Shown one piece after another: positions 15,473-22,639 of a DNA stretch of 23,390 nucleotides. This DNA comes from an uncultured Ruminococcus sp. (GTDB taxonomy: Bacteria; Bacillota; Clostridia; Oscillospirales; Ruminococcaceae). How positions within the stretch are numbered: the first letter of the stretch is position 1; each line of letters opens with the position of its first letter. Under the pieces are notes generated by a model. The model had not been told where the DNA came from. It saw nothing but the letters and a program-made list of their open reading frames with translations, and did not search any database. The stretch is from contig CAJTOG010000026.1 of assembly GCA_910577575.1 (NCBI GenBank), forward strand, positions 1 through 23,390, given 5' to 3'. The position numbers and the translations under genes were made by a program.

Positions 15473-16525
15473 TTGAATAACTTGGATTTGGTAAGAAAAA
15501 ATATAATGTTTATTGTAGAATACTTATATATTTTAAGAGGGATAATGTTTGATGCAAGTAATTGCCTAAAAACCTTAGAAATGCATACTGACCAGATAAT
15601 ATTTGAATTGATAAAGGAGACCTTTATAGAAAAAAACAAAGATAATGTACAATCTTTAACAATGCATTCAGGTGGTATTGAATATAATGAAATAATCAAA
15701 AAACATTCAAGGGCTTTACAAAACTCAAAATATTACAGAGATATCTTAGCAGATGAGTTAAAATCAAACTTTAATTATTCAATACCCAAACTCAAATATG
15801 AGGAAAGAAAAAAGAATGCTCATTTTGAAAAATGTAATTTAAACGATTATGAAATGGCTATGCTTGAAAATATGGAAGACATTAAAATATTAAAATATAT
15901 AACGGATAAGAGAATTGTATCTGTAAAAAAGATTTCAAATTTCAGGTTGGAAGATGATTTTAAGGCTTACAGAGAGTACTTTATTAGAATACGAGATAAT
16001 ATAATACAACAAAATGACAATGAATTTATTAAGAACAGTATTCTTTTGTTTACTACAGAATTATCATATCATCTTGAATCTGTTTACAGACTTGCGAGCA
16101 AGCTTAGTGAGTATAACAATAGCAGATCAAAAAATAAATTCTATGATGATTTTATAGCAGATTCAAAAATATTTAATGAAGTTTTGCATTTTGATAACTT
16201 GTCCATAAAAGAAAACAGTCTTATTTTAATCAAAATGCAGAGAATAAAATCATTGACTCCGGAAAATTGCAAAAAGAAATTTTCTGAGTATCTCCAGGAG
16301 TTGATTTTTTCATTTTTAGTAAAGCAAGAGGTATTAAAACGTGACGATATAAAACAAGCAATAAAAGACATGACCGATGCGGAAATAAAATACTTTATAG
16401 AAACACATTATAATATATGGAGTATACTTGACGAAAAACTTACTTGGGGTAATAAAAAGGAAAAATATTTAAGAAACATTTACGACTCTCTAATAAAAAA
16501 TATTGAACCGCCAAAAATAAAATAA
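15473..16525 (+). CDS. Unrecognised all-helical protein, 350 residues
   Basis: I recognise no family. The protein is rich in Lys, Glu, Asn and Ile, predicted mainly helical, without signal peptide, clear membrane segment or catalytic motif. I chose TTG 15473 (MNNLDLV...), 10 bp after AGGGAG (15457-15462). The GTG at 15464 is too close to that site, and the ATG at 15434 has no ribosome site. The gene stands alone, with its own promoter and terminator, between block B and the helicase block, and is markedly more AT-rich than both neighbours. Such single cargo genes in islands are often defence or toxin genes, but nothing in the sequence proves that. Confidence 0.75.
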   Translation: MNNLDLVRKNIMFIVEYLYILRGIMFDASNCLKTLEMHTDQIIFELIKETFIEKNKDNVQSLTMHSGGIEYNEIIKKHSRALQNSKYYRDILADELKSNFNYSIPKLKYEERKKNAHFEKCNLNDYEMAMLENMEDIKILKYITDKRIVSVKKISNFRLEDDFKAYREYFIRIRDNIIQQNDNEFIKNSILLFTTELSYHLESVYRLASKLSEYNNSRSKNKFYDDFIADSKIFNEVLHFDNLSIKENSLILIKMQRIKSLTPENCKKKFSEYLQELIFSFLVKQEVLKRDDIKQAIKDMTDAEIKYFIETHYNIWSILDEKLTWGNKKEKYLRNIYDSLIKNIEPPKIK

Positions 16526-16543
16526 TTAAGTTTGTATATTAAG

Positions 16544-16571
16544 ACTGCCTGTTGATCGGGCAGTTTTTTTT
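16544..16571 (+). terminator. Rho-independent terminator after the orphan gene
   Basis: ACTGCC (16544-16549) pairs with GGCAGT (16559-16564) and runs into eight T residues. Confidence 0.85.
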
Positions 16572-16623
16572 GAAAAGAGTTAAAAGTTCCTGATTTTTGT
16601 CATAGTAGGAAGTTGTTCAGATA

Positions 16624-16632
16624 TGTTATAAT
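16624..16632 (+). promoter_or_regulatory. Extended -10 promoter of the helicase/recombinase block
   Basis: TGTTATAAT is an extended -10 element; no good -35 box lies 17 bp upstream, as expected for this class. A leader of about 110 bases follows before the ATG at 16752. That leader holds no gene I can support. Confidence 0.5.
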
Positions 16633-16751
16633 AAAAACAGCCTAAAGAGTATGTACCAAAATCGGCTAAAAATGCCTGTCCATTTCATATTCATTACAAA
16701 GCAGTCTGGCAGGAGACTTCTTAAATCTATATTTAAAAGGAGTAAATTTTT

Positions 16752-17153
16752 ATGATGAATTTAAGTAACATCATCAACCCTGAAAACAAAGCGTATGTTG
16801 ACCTTTCAACAGCAACAGCATTTCAAAGCGACAGTGCAGACGGCTGTCTTACAACGATTTTTACAAAAAGCGGAACAAGAACGAAATTAAGCAAAAGTCT
16901 TTTGGAAGATATTGATAATCCGGAATATGTTGATGTTTTCTTTACAGAGAAGAACGTGATTTTCTGTAAAGCTCGTGACGTTTCGGCATTCAGTGTTAAG
17001 TCGGACGGAATCATTTATAATACGGATTTAGCAAGAAAAATTGCAGAACTTGCCAATATTGAAGTACAAACAAAAGGAAGTAAAAAATCAGGTACTTATC
17101 ATCTCCAGCAGCTCGATGACGAGAGAGTAGCAGCCGTAGTAAGCTTTGAGTAA
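16752..17153 (+). CDS. Hypothetical protein, 133 residues
   Basis: First gene of the helicase/recombinase block, preceded by AAAGGAG (16736-16742) at 9 bp. The product is soluble, with alternating strands and helices (VDVFFTEKNVIFCKARDVSAF). It has no cysteine cluster, membrane segment or motif I recognise. Its composition matches the helicase gene downstream rather than the AT-rich orphan upstream, so it is probably part of the element's core. The hairpin at 17164-17193 follows the stop. Confidence 0.75.
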   Translation: MMNLSNIINPENKAYVDLSTATAFQSDSADGCLTTIFTKSGTRTKLSKSLLEDIDNPEYVDVFFTEKNVIFCKARDVSAFSVKSDGIIYNTDLARKIAELANIEVQTKGSKKSGTYHLQQLDDERVAAVVSFE

Positions 17154-17163
17154 TTTAAAAATA

Positions 17164-17193
17164 TTGTGGGCAACAGTCAGATGCTGCCCACAA
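17164..17193 (+). other. Stable hairpin between two core genes
   Basis: TTGTGGGCA (17164-17172) pairs perfectly with TGCCCACAA (17185-17193) across a 12-base loop. No T-run follows, so it is more likely an mRNA stabiliser, attenuator or protein site than a full terminator. Confidence 0.6.
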
Positions 17194-17221
17194 AATACTC
17201 TAATCAGAAAGGAAAATTTTT

Positions 17222-17536
17222 ATGGAAATTAAAATTTTAGATGAGGTCTTGAACCTCAAAAATGGCGAATATAAAGCAGTAATTGAAAACATTATTGGAT
17301 TTAAAAATAATAATAAAGTACTTGTGAAATTCAAGCTTGAAGATGAAAGAATATTTAATAAGTTTTATCAGACAGAAGAACTGACAAGGTATCCGTGGTC
17401 TAATTTATTCAAAGCATTGAATACAAATAATACTGACGACCTTATCGGAAAATCTGTTCAGTTTGAAATTTTAAATAATGCTTCTAAAAAGACAGACTAT
17501 GTATTTTCTAATATAAAGAAACTGAAACTTGTTTAA
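17222..17536 (+). CDS. Hypothetical small protein, 104 residues
   Basis: ATG 17222 follows AGAAAGGAAAATTTTT. The protein is mainly beta (GEYKAVIENIIGF, KVLVKFKL, QFEILNNAS, YVFSNIKKL), with the spacing of a small OB-like barrel. That would suit a single-strand DNA-binding or replication accessory role beside the helicase, but this is a guess from pattern only. It ends with its own terminator at 17543. Confidence 0.75.
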   Translation: MEIKILDEVLNLKNGEYKAVIENIIGFKNNNKVLVKFKLEDERIFNKFYQTEELTRYPWSNLFKALNTNNTDDLIGKSVQFEILNNASKKTDYVFSNIKKLKLV

Positions 17537-17542
17537 TCACAA

Positions 17543-17586
17543 ACAGACGCAGATGTAGTAATTTCAACGTATGCGGCTGTTTTTTA
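17543..17586 (+). terminator. Imperfect terminator hairpin before the helicase gene
   Basis: ACAGACGCA (17543-17551) and TGCGGCTGT (17572-17580) pair with one mismatch across a 20-base loop, followed by a run of T. It may attenuate transcription into the helicase gene. Confidence 0.6.
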
Positions 17587-17602
17587 TAAAGGAGTGAGGA
17601 AC

Positions 17603-19453
17603 ATGATTGACAATATTGTTCCTGTCAGCTTTCAGCTTGAAAGGAACGGAGAAACGAAGATTTCAGCAAATGAATATGTAAATTTGATGGCTTTTGCACG
17701 AACATATGTAATAGGGTCTGGCAAAAGTGCTTACAGTTTTGATTTAGTCCATACAACAGCAGGATATGTAAACATAGGAACAAAAAACAATGGTGCGGTT
17801 GCAGATTGGTTTGCGGATTCGTTTCAAGTCAAAGGCGTTGTTGTTGATGAAAAAGGCAATCATTTTGCGGAAATTGAATTTAAAGGAAAGACGTTCAGAA
17901 TACCGTTTGAAGCGTTACTGCCCACGAAAATAATGGAAACGCTTTACAGTAAAGGAATAGCCGTATCATCAATGGGCTGTAAAGTATTGTCCATGCATCT
18001 GCAATGGCTGCTCGGAAAATTTGAAGTGCAGGACGTACAGCAAATTCTCGGCTGGAAACAGATAAATGACGAATTAAAATGGAGTGGAGCAAATACAGAA
18101 CCGTTCTTGTTAAAGTATAAAATTTCAGAAGCTTCTGAAAAAGCATATATAGATAAATTGAACGGTTTTATAAATGATATTCCGGAGTTACAGTTTGTTA
18201 TCTGTGCAGCCATAGCTTCTACACTTCTTGCTTATCTGAGTATTACGGAAAAAATTCCTGTGGCTTCGTTCGGAATATCGCTGATAGGCAAAAGTTCAAC
18301 AGGCAAATCAACCGCACTTGTACTTGCGGCATCGCTTTACAGTTCACCCGATGATGAATCGGTTTTTTCGGGATTTTATGGTACGTCCAATGCGTTGACG
18401 TATATGCTTGGAAAGCACAATGGAGTACCGCTTTGCTACGACGAATCAACAATCAATAACGGCATCAACAAAGGAAACTTTGTTTATACATTTGTTGAAG
18501 GTAAAGACAAATTGAGATTAAATCAGGACAGTACGCTTAAAAAACGTAATTCATGGCTTTGTACGGCTCTTTTCAGTGCAGAAACGCCATTTGTTGATAT
18601 AGCGGAAAATGATAATTTAGGCTTGGGAGTGCGTATGCTGAATCTTGAAAATTATGTTTATACAAAAAATAGTACACATTCTGATGAGATAAAAACTTTT
18701 GCAAGATTGAATTATGGTATCGTTGGAAATCTTGTTTCTGATTATTTATTGAAAGCAGATTCAGTGGAAATCAAGAAAAAATTTGAAGAAATAAAGCAGA
18801 CAATTGCAAAAGAATCTGAACTTAACAAATGCTCTCTTACAGACAGACTTCTGCTCAATTATGCGTTGATTTTGCAGACATCAGCTATTTTGAATGAACT
18901 TGGAATTTTGATTGATACTGACAGTATTTGGAGAATCTGTATTGATAATCACAATAATATTTCGGAGGCGGCAGAACCCGGAAAGAATGCTGTCATCAAG
19001 CTTTTTAATTACATTGCAAGCAATTACAAACAGTTGAAAGGAATCAAATGGACTGCCAATAAAGAGGGTATTCCAAGTAAAGCAGCCGTAATTGAAGCGA
19101 CATTTGAAGATATTATGAAAAAATGTGAAATAAAGGATTACAAAGCGGCAGTGAAACATCTTGACAGTGAGGGTTATCTTATTCGGCAGTCAAAAGGAAG
19201 AATAAAGTCTAAACTGAGTATAGACGGCGTTCCCTGCTATGCTTATCAGTTTGATATGGAAAAAGTAAATGAAGCGTTCGGAAAAATCAATGATGATACT
19301 TTTTCAAATATCAAGAAATACAAGGAGTTTTCTCCGTTCAGCGATGAAGTAATTGAAGTTGTGAATGACGAGGAGGCTATAATTCATGCAGGAAATTACA
19401 AAATTGAATGTAACAAGACAGCAGTTAGCGGAAAAGCATTTTTATTATTATAA
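17603..19453 (+). CDS. DUF927 family replicative helicase/primase-associated ATPase
   Basis: This 616-residue protein fits the DUF927 family of mobile-element and phage helicases. Residues about 1-190 form the N-terminal domain with LGW (QQILGWKQIND, about 147-157). The ATPase core follows, with Walker A GKSSTGKS (229-236) and Walker B GVPLCYDEST (274-283). The remaining C-terminal part includes a winged-helix-like region (about 490-555: SKAAVIEATFEDIMKKCEI...DYKAAVKHLDSEGYLIRQ). It should unwind DNA for element replication. ATG 17603 is 9 bp after AAAGGA; GTG 17594 abuts the ribosome site and is unlikely. The final 68 bp overlap the next small ORF. A helicase in an element lacking transfer genes suggests an excised, replicating stage. 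Confidence 0.82.
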   Translation: MIDNIVPVSFQLERNGETKISANEYVNLMAFARTYVIGSGKSAYSFDLVHTTAGYVNIGTKNNGAVADWFADSFQVKGVVVDEKGNHFAEIEFKGKTFRIPFEALLPTKIMETLYSKGIAVSSMGCKVLSMHLQWLLGKFEVQDVQQILGWKQINDELKWSGANTEPFLLKYKISEASEKAYIDKLNGFINDIPELQFVICAAIASTLLAYLSITEKIPVASFGISLIGKSSTGKSTALVLAASLYSSPDDESVFSGFYGTSNALTYMLGKHNGVPLCYDESTINNGINKGNFVYTFVEGKDKLRLNQDSTLKKRNSWLCTALFSAETPFVDIAENDNLGLGVRMLNLENYVYTKNSTHSDEIKTFARLNYGIVGNLVSDYLLKADSVEIKKKFEEIKQTIAKESELNKCSLTDRLLLNYALILQTSAILNELGILIDTDSIWRICIDNHNNISEAAEPGKNAVIKLFNYIASNYKQLKGIKWTANKEGIPSKAAVIEATFEDIMKKCEIKDYKAAVKHLDSEGYLIRQSKGRIKSKLSIDGVPCYAYQFDMEKVNEAFGKINDDTFSNIKKYKEFSPFSDEVIEVVNDEEAIIHAGNYKIECNKTAVSGKAFLLL

Positions 19454-19598
19454 CGGTTGTGAAACTGCTGAAATTCGTGAAGATACAGTCGAAAACGAGA
19501 TTTTAAATCTTGCTGTGGACGTTCTTATAGATATTTTAAATTTTGAATGTAAGGAGAATGAATATGAAAACAAAAGCACTGGCGTATATAAGATATAG
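19386..19598 (+). CDS. Small overlapping ORF, 70 residues
   Basis: ATG 19386 is preceded by GAGGAGG within the end of the helicase gene. The ORF overlaps the helicase by 68 bp and the second recombinase by 35 bp. The product begins MQEITKLNVTRQQLAEKHFY and is otherwise acidic and helical (ENEILNLAVDVLIDIL). No family recognised. It bridges the two genes and could couple their translation or control excision, like other small ORFs before serine recombinases; this is inference. Confidence 0.65.
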   Translation: MQEITKLNVTRQQLAEKHFYYYNGCETAEIREDTVENEILNLAVDVLIDILNFECKENEYENKSTGVYKI

Positions 19599-21075
19599 TT
19601 CCCATAATCAGGACGAGGGAAACAGTATTGCCGCACAAACAACAACTATAGAAAATTATGCTGAATCGCATAATATGGAAATTGAAAAATATTATATTGA
19701 TATGGCGAGAACAGGAAGAAACACCAACAGACCGGAATATAGACGTATGATTGAAGATATAAAGAACGGCACTGTTCAGGCAAAATGCATCATTATGAGA
19801 GCATTAGACAGACTTCACCGCAATGCAAAAAATCAGCTTGCAGACCTTGAATGGTTTGCTGAACATGGAATAAGGTTGATTTCAGTCACGGACGGAATTG
19901 ATACCGAAACAGAAACCAGTAAATTGTTGACTACAATAAAAGCAGCAGTTGCCGAAGATTTTTCGGAAACTCTTTCAAAAAATACAAGAGCCGCACTTCT
20001 TGAATGTGCCAAACAATGCAGATATTTAGGCGGAAATTCGCCATTAGGATACAAGGTGAATGCTGACGGATTTTATGAAATTGATGAGCTAAAAGCACCT
20101 ATAATACGTGATATTTTTAGTCTGTATCTTCAAGGAATGGGTTATGATTTCATAATAAATTATCTGAAAGAAAAGGGCTGTAAAACGTCAACAGGAAACG
20201 ATTTTACCAAAACAGCACTGCATACAATTCTGAAAAACAAGAAATATATGGGAACTTATGTATATGATAAATCGACACCGAAAAATTCGGAAGGCAAGAG
20301 AAATTCGCATACTTTCAAAGAAGAATATATTGAGATTCCAAATGGAATGCCCGCAATTATTTCAGAAGAAGATTTTAAAAAAGTACAGCAGAAAATGGCT
20401 GAAAATGCAAAGAAACAGTCGTCAAGAGCAAGCAAGAATTATTATGCTCTCAATGGAATTTTACATTGTGGGAAATGTGGAAAAGCGTTCAGCGGAAATG
20501 TAAATCACAGCAATGATAAACGATATTTTCAGTACAGAAAAACTTGTCAGTGCAAAATAAAAAGTGTAAGAATGGATAGTTTAAATAATTTTGTTTTTTA
20601 TGCTTTGCAGCAGTGTATGTTCAATCCTGAAAACAAGGAAAAAATTATACAGAAAATAAATGCCAAACTGGCTATAAACAGGGGTTTGCAGAGTGCAGAA
20701 ATTAATGCACTTCTCAGCAGAATAAATGGTATTGAAAATGCTCAGAACAACCTTACGGGTTATCTTGAAGCAGGAAAAGCTACTGAAACAATTTTCAGTA
20801 AAATGCAGAAGAATGAAACAGAACTGAAAATTCTCAGAAGTCAGCTTGAAGCGAAATCAAAGGAAATATCTTCGGTTGATGATGAGGTTTATAACAGACT
20901 TGTAAGTAAATTTGTAAATTATATAAGTACAGTAAAATCTCCTGAAGCTGTTGCTCTTAGAAATGAAGTGATAAAAGATATTAAAATTGACGATAATGTT
21001 ACAATAGAATTTAATTCTGGAGTTACTGTAAACAGTGAAACGATACGATATTTTAATGATAATATGGAGGAATAA
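19564..21075 (+). CDS. Large serine recombinase (second of two)
   Basis: A 503-residue site-specific recombinase, probably the integrase/excisionase of the core element. Catalytic Ser12 lies in YIRYSSHNQ, and the arginine motif is ALDRLHRN (80-87). The recombinase domain starts at SPLGYKVN (159-166). Zinc ligands are C302, C305, C328 and C330, followed by a coiled coil (about 375-450). ATG 19564 has AAGGAG 8 bp upstream; an ATG at 19543 lacks one. It resembles the first recombinase in layout, but the sequences differ clearly, so it is not a recent duplicate. It is nearer the right end of the island, the usual place for the enzyme that moved an element. Confidence 0.94.
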   Translation: MKTKALAYIRYSSHNQDEGNSIAAQTTTIENYAESHNMEIEKYYIDMARTGRNTNRPEYRRMIEDIKNGTVQAKCIIMRALDRLHRNAKNQLADLEWFAEHGIRLISVTDGIDTETETSKLLTTIKAAVAEDFSETLSKNTRAALLECAKQCRYLGGNSPLGYKVNADGFYEIDELKAPIIRDIFSLYLQGMGYDFIINYLKEKGCKTSTGNDFTKTALHTILKNKKYMGTYVYDKSTPKNSEGKRNSHTFKEEYIEIPNGMPAIISEEDFKKVQQKMAENAKKQSSRASKNYYALNGILHCGKCGKAFSGNVNHSNDKRYFQYRKTCQCKIKSVRMDSLNNFVFYALQQCMFNPENKEKIIQKINAKLAINRGLQSAEINALLSRINGIENAQNNLTGYLEAGKATETIFSKMQKNETELKILRSQLEAKSKEISSVDDEVYNRLVSKFVNYISTVKSPEAVALRNEVIKDIKIDDNVTIEFNSGVTVNSETIRYFNDNMEE

Positions 21076-21077
21076 TT

Positions 21078-21326
21078 ATGTATTTTATGTTTGAAAACAG
21101 TTGTAAATCAACAGAGGTACTCGTTACGGCAATTAAGTACGATGATGCTAAATCCACGTATGAACTGACAGTTTTGGGAATTGATAAATATAATATAAAT
21201 TATATTTATCTTGGTCAGGTCTGGCTTCATGATAATGAGTTGAAAGAAATTATGATAAATGGAGATTTTGAATTTCCTCCGGAAATCGTTGGCAGGAAAC
21301 TTAAATTAGTCGCTGATATTATATGA
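21078..21326 (+). CDS. Hypothetical protein, 82 residues
   Basis: ATG 21078 comes 2 bp after the recombinase stop, with ATGGAGG at 21064-21070 as ribosome site. It is a small soluble protein with beta character (EVLVTAIKYDD, TYELTVLGID, LKLVADII) and no motif I recognise. It ends at a perfect terminator. As with the DUF960-like gene after the first recombinase, a small ORF directly follows the recombinase, perhaps a partner or regulator. Confidence 0.72.
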   Translation: MYFMFENSCKSTEVLVTAIKYDDAKSTYELTVLGIDKYNINYIYLGQVWLHDNELKEIMINGDFEFPPEIVGRKLKLVADII

Positions 21327-21330
21327 ATTA

Positions 21331-21367
21331 ACAGCCGATGTATTGCATGGTACATCGGCTGTTTTTT
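21331..21367 (+). terminator. Rho-independent terminator of the helicase/recombinase block
   Basis: A perfect 12-bp stem, ACAGCCGATGTA (21331-21342) with TACATCGGCTGT (21351-21362), 8-base loop, then six T. Confidence 0.92.
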
Positions 21368-21398
21368 GATACTTTTTTATTAAATCATACAAATACTA

Positions 21399-21427
21399 TT
21401 GCTTTTTTCCTGAAAAAGTAGTATAAT
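21399..21427 (+). promoter_or_regulatory. Promoter of the Rpn-family gene
   Basis: TTGCTT (21399-21404), 17-bp spacer, TATAAT (21422-21427), about 45 bp before the ATG. Confidence 0.72.
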
Positions 21428-21470
21428 AATCTTAGAAGAATTAAGTAGAATGCTACAGGAGGAACTACCA

Positions 21471-22283
21471 ATGGAAAGAAAAATAGTATCGGCAAAGATA
21501 GATGTGGTTTTCAAGGAATTGTTTATAAGAGAAAGAAGTTTGCTGAAAAATTTTATTTCAGACGTTCTCGATATACCTTTTGAAAATATACTGGAAGTGA
21601 CTCTGACAAATCCAGAAATGCCATCAGACTATTCAGATGGGAAACTTGTAAGACTGGATTTGAGCGTAAGACTGAGAAAAAGCGACAATTCAGAAACTTT
21701 AATAAATGTGGAATTACAGGTAAACAGTCAGAGCTACTTCAAAAAAAGAACGCTGTTTTACTGGTCGAAACTATACACGTCAGAACTGCACAGCGGTGAA
21801 TCGTACAGTAATCTGAAAAGAACAATATGTATCAATATACTTGACTTCAATATTACTGACAAGCAGAATTATCATACAGAAATCATAGCAGCAGACAAGG
21901 AAACTGGTGAACAATTCACAGACCTGATGAGTATTCACTTCTTTGAACTCAGAAAAGTTACAGATGCTCTTGACGTGAACGACCGAAAAGCAATGTGGAT
22001 GCAGCTTATCAAGGCTGATACAGAGGAGGAACTGAATATGATTAAAAATACAAATATTCCGGCAATGGAACAGGCAGTACAGGTCATATTCGATATGAGT
22101 GCTGATACTGCTTTGAGAGAACGTGCAAGACTGCGTGAAAAGGCACTTCACGACGAGGCTTCTGCTTTACAAGGTGCAAAGGAAGAAGGAATACAAGAAG
22201 GACTTATGCAAGCCCTTGAAAAACTTATAGCAAATGGAATGAGTAAAGAAGATGCAAAGAAAATTCTTGGTATAAATTTATAG
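21471..22283 (+). CDS. Rpn family PD-(D/E)XK nuclease (recombination-promoting nuclease/putative transposase)
   Basis: This 270-residue protein matches the PDDEXK_2/Rpn family. It opens with KIDVVFKELF, and the nuclease core shows Asp63 in RLDLSV and Glu81/Gln83 in NVELQVN, then FKKRTLFYWSKLY. The C-terminal tail has the repeating AKEEGIQEGLMQALEKLI segment and a GMSKEDAKKILG end typical of the family. Rpn proteins cleave DNA and have been linked to recombination and phage defence; many copies occur in Firmicutes genomes. ATG 21471 has AGGAGGA at 9 bp, so the longer upstream frame is not needed. It has its own promoter and lies just inside the right end, so it may be cargo or a separate earlier insertion. 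Confidence 0.88.
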   Translation: MERKIVSAKIDVVFKELFIRERSLLKNFISDVLDIPFENILEVTLTNPEMPSDYSDGKLVRLDLSVRLRKSDNSETLINVELQVNSQSYFKKRTLFYWSKLYTSELHSGESYSNLKRTICINILDFNITDKQNYHTEIIAADKETGEQFTDLMSIHFFELRKVTDALDVNDRKAMWMQLIKADTEEELNMIKNTNIPAMEQAVQVIFDMSADTALRERARLREKALHDEASALQGAKEEGIQEGLMQALEKLIANGMSKEDAKKILGINL

Positions 22284-22335
22284 CAAAAATCACCTATGCT
22301 GAAATGAAGCAGTATTGGCATAACCCACTTAAACT

Positions 22336-22355
22336 GATTTTACCGTAACCAACTC
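22336..22355 (+). repeat. Inner 20-bp direct repeat, right copy
   Basis: GATTTTACCGTAACCAACTC is identical to 2821-2840. Just upstream (22321-22333) a related word, TAACCCACTTAAA, resembles TAACCAACTCAAA (22346-22358) at a 25-bp step, suggesting a cluster of protein-binding sites. No gene lies between 22284 and 22448. Confidence 0.75.
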
Positions 22356-22448
22356 AAAGTGATAAAACATAAAGTGCTGAAAAATGCCTAAAAATAGCCG
22401 TGCCTCATTTTTAAATGTTAAGATTTCGCACTTTAGGAGAGTTACGCA

Positions 22449-22461
22449 TCGCCTCCACCAA
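22449..22461 (+). repeat. Right attachment-site repeat (attR core)
   Basis: TCGCCTCCACCAA copies the tmRNA 3' end at 2697-2709. Only this short piece of tmRNA is repeated, so it is an att core and not a second ssrA. Nearby AAAGTGC (22370-22376) and GCACTTT (22429-22435) form an inverted pair upstream of it. Confidence 0.8.
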
Positions 22462-22463
22462 AC

Positions 22464-22508
22464 AAAAAACCGCTGTAAATCGGGATAATCCGAAATACAG
22501 CGGTTTTT
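22464..22508 (+). terminator. Probable original tmRNA terminator, displaced by the island
   Basis: CCGCTGTA (22470-22477) pairs with TACAGCGG (22496-22503); a smaller inner stem (GGAT/ATCC) sits in the loop. It is flanked by A-run and T-run, so it works in both directions. It begins 3 bases after the repeated CCA, the normal spacing for ssrA. The stretch after it, to 22609, is AT-rich with no gene. Confidence 0.8.
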
Positions 22509-22609
22509 CCTATATATTTCTTTATAATATATTATAAAAAATTCTAAAATTTTAGAGTAAATTATAAGGTTTTAGAAAACAGGTCGACACGAAACCGACA
22601 CGGAATAAT

Positions 22610-22639
22610 AAAAGAGTGATGATAGAACACCACTCTTTT
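22610..22639 (-). terminator. Terminator of the minus-strand genes
   Basis: AAAAGAGTG (22610-22618) pairs with CACTCTTTT (22631-22639). It touches the stop codon of the minus-strand gene, and in that direction is followed by TTTTATTATT. It is probably bidirectional. Confidence 0.7.

Larger units (their letters stand above)
2697..22461. mobile_element. Genomic island integrated at the 3' end of ssrA
   Basis: The island lies between two copies of TCGCCTCCACCAA (2697-2709 and 22449-22461), the left one being the tmRNA 3' terminus. It carries two large serine recombinases, a DUF927 helicase, a restriction-modification operon with a nuclease/ATPase pair, an amidoligase operon and an Rpn nuclease. 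All its confident genes are on the plus strand. I see no relaxase, type IV secretion, FtsK-like, capsid or tail genes and no tyrosine integrase, so it is probably a non-conjugative integrative element or satellite. Base composition varies by block, suggesting mosaic assembly: the amidoligase block looks more GC-rich, the 15.2-16.5 kb stretch very AT-rich. A second direct repeat pair just inside the ends suggests nested insertion. Confidence 0.8.

Noticed and set aside
16672..16755. 27-codon basic leader ORF before the 133-residue gene
   Set aside because: No ribosome site and no recognised pattern; its stop overlapping the next start is suggestive but not enough.
2709..22461. CRISPR array or insertion sequence
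   Set aside because: No regularly spaced repeats and no DDE transposase with terminal inverted repeats were seen.
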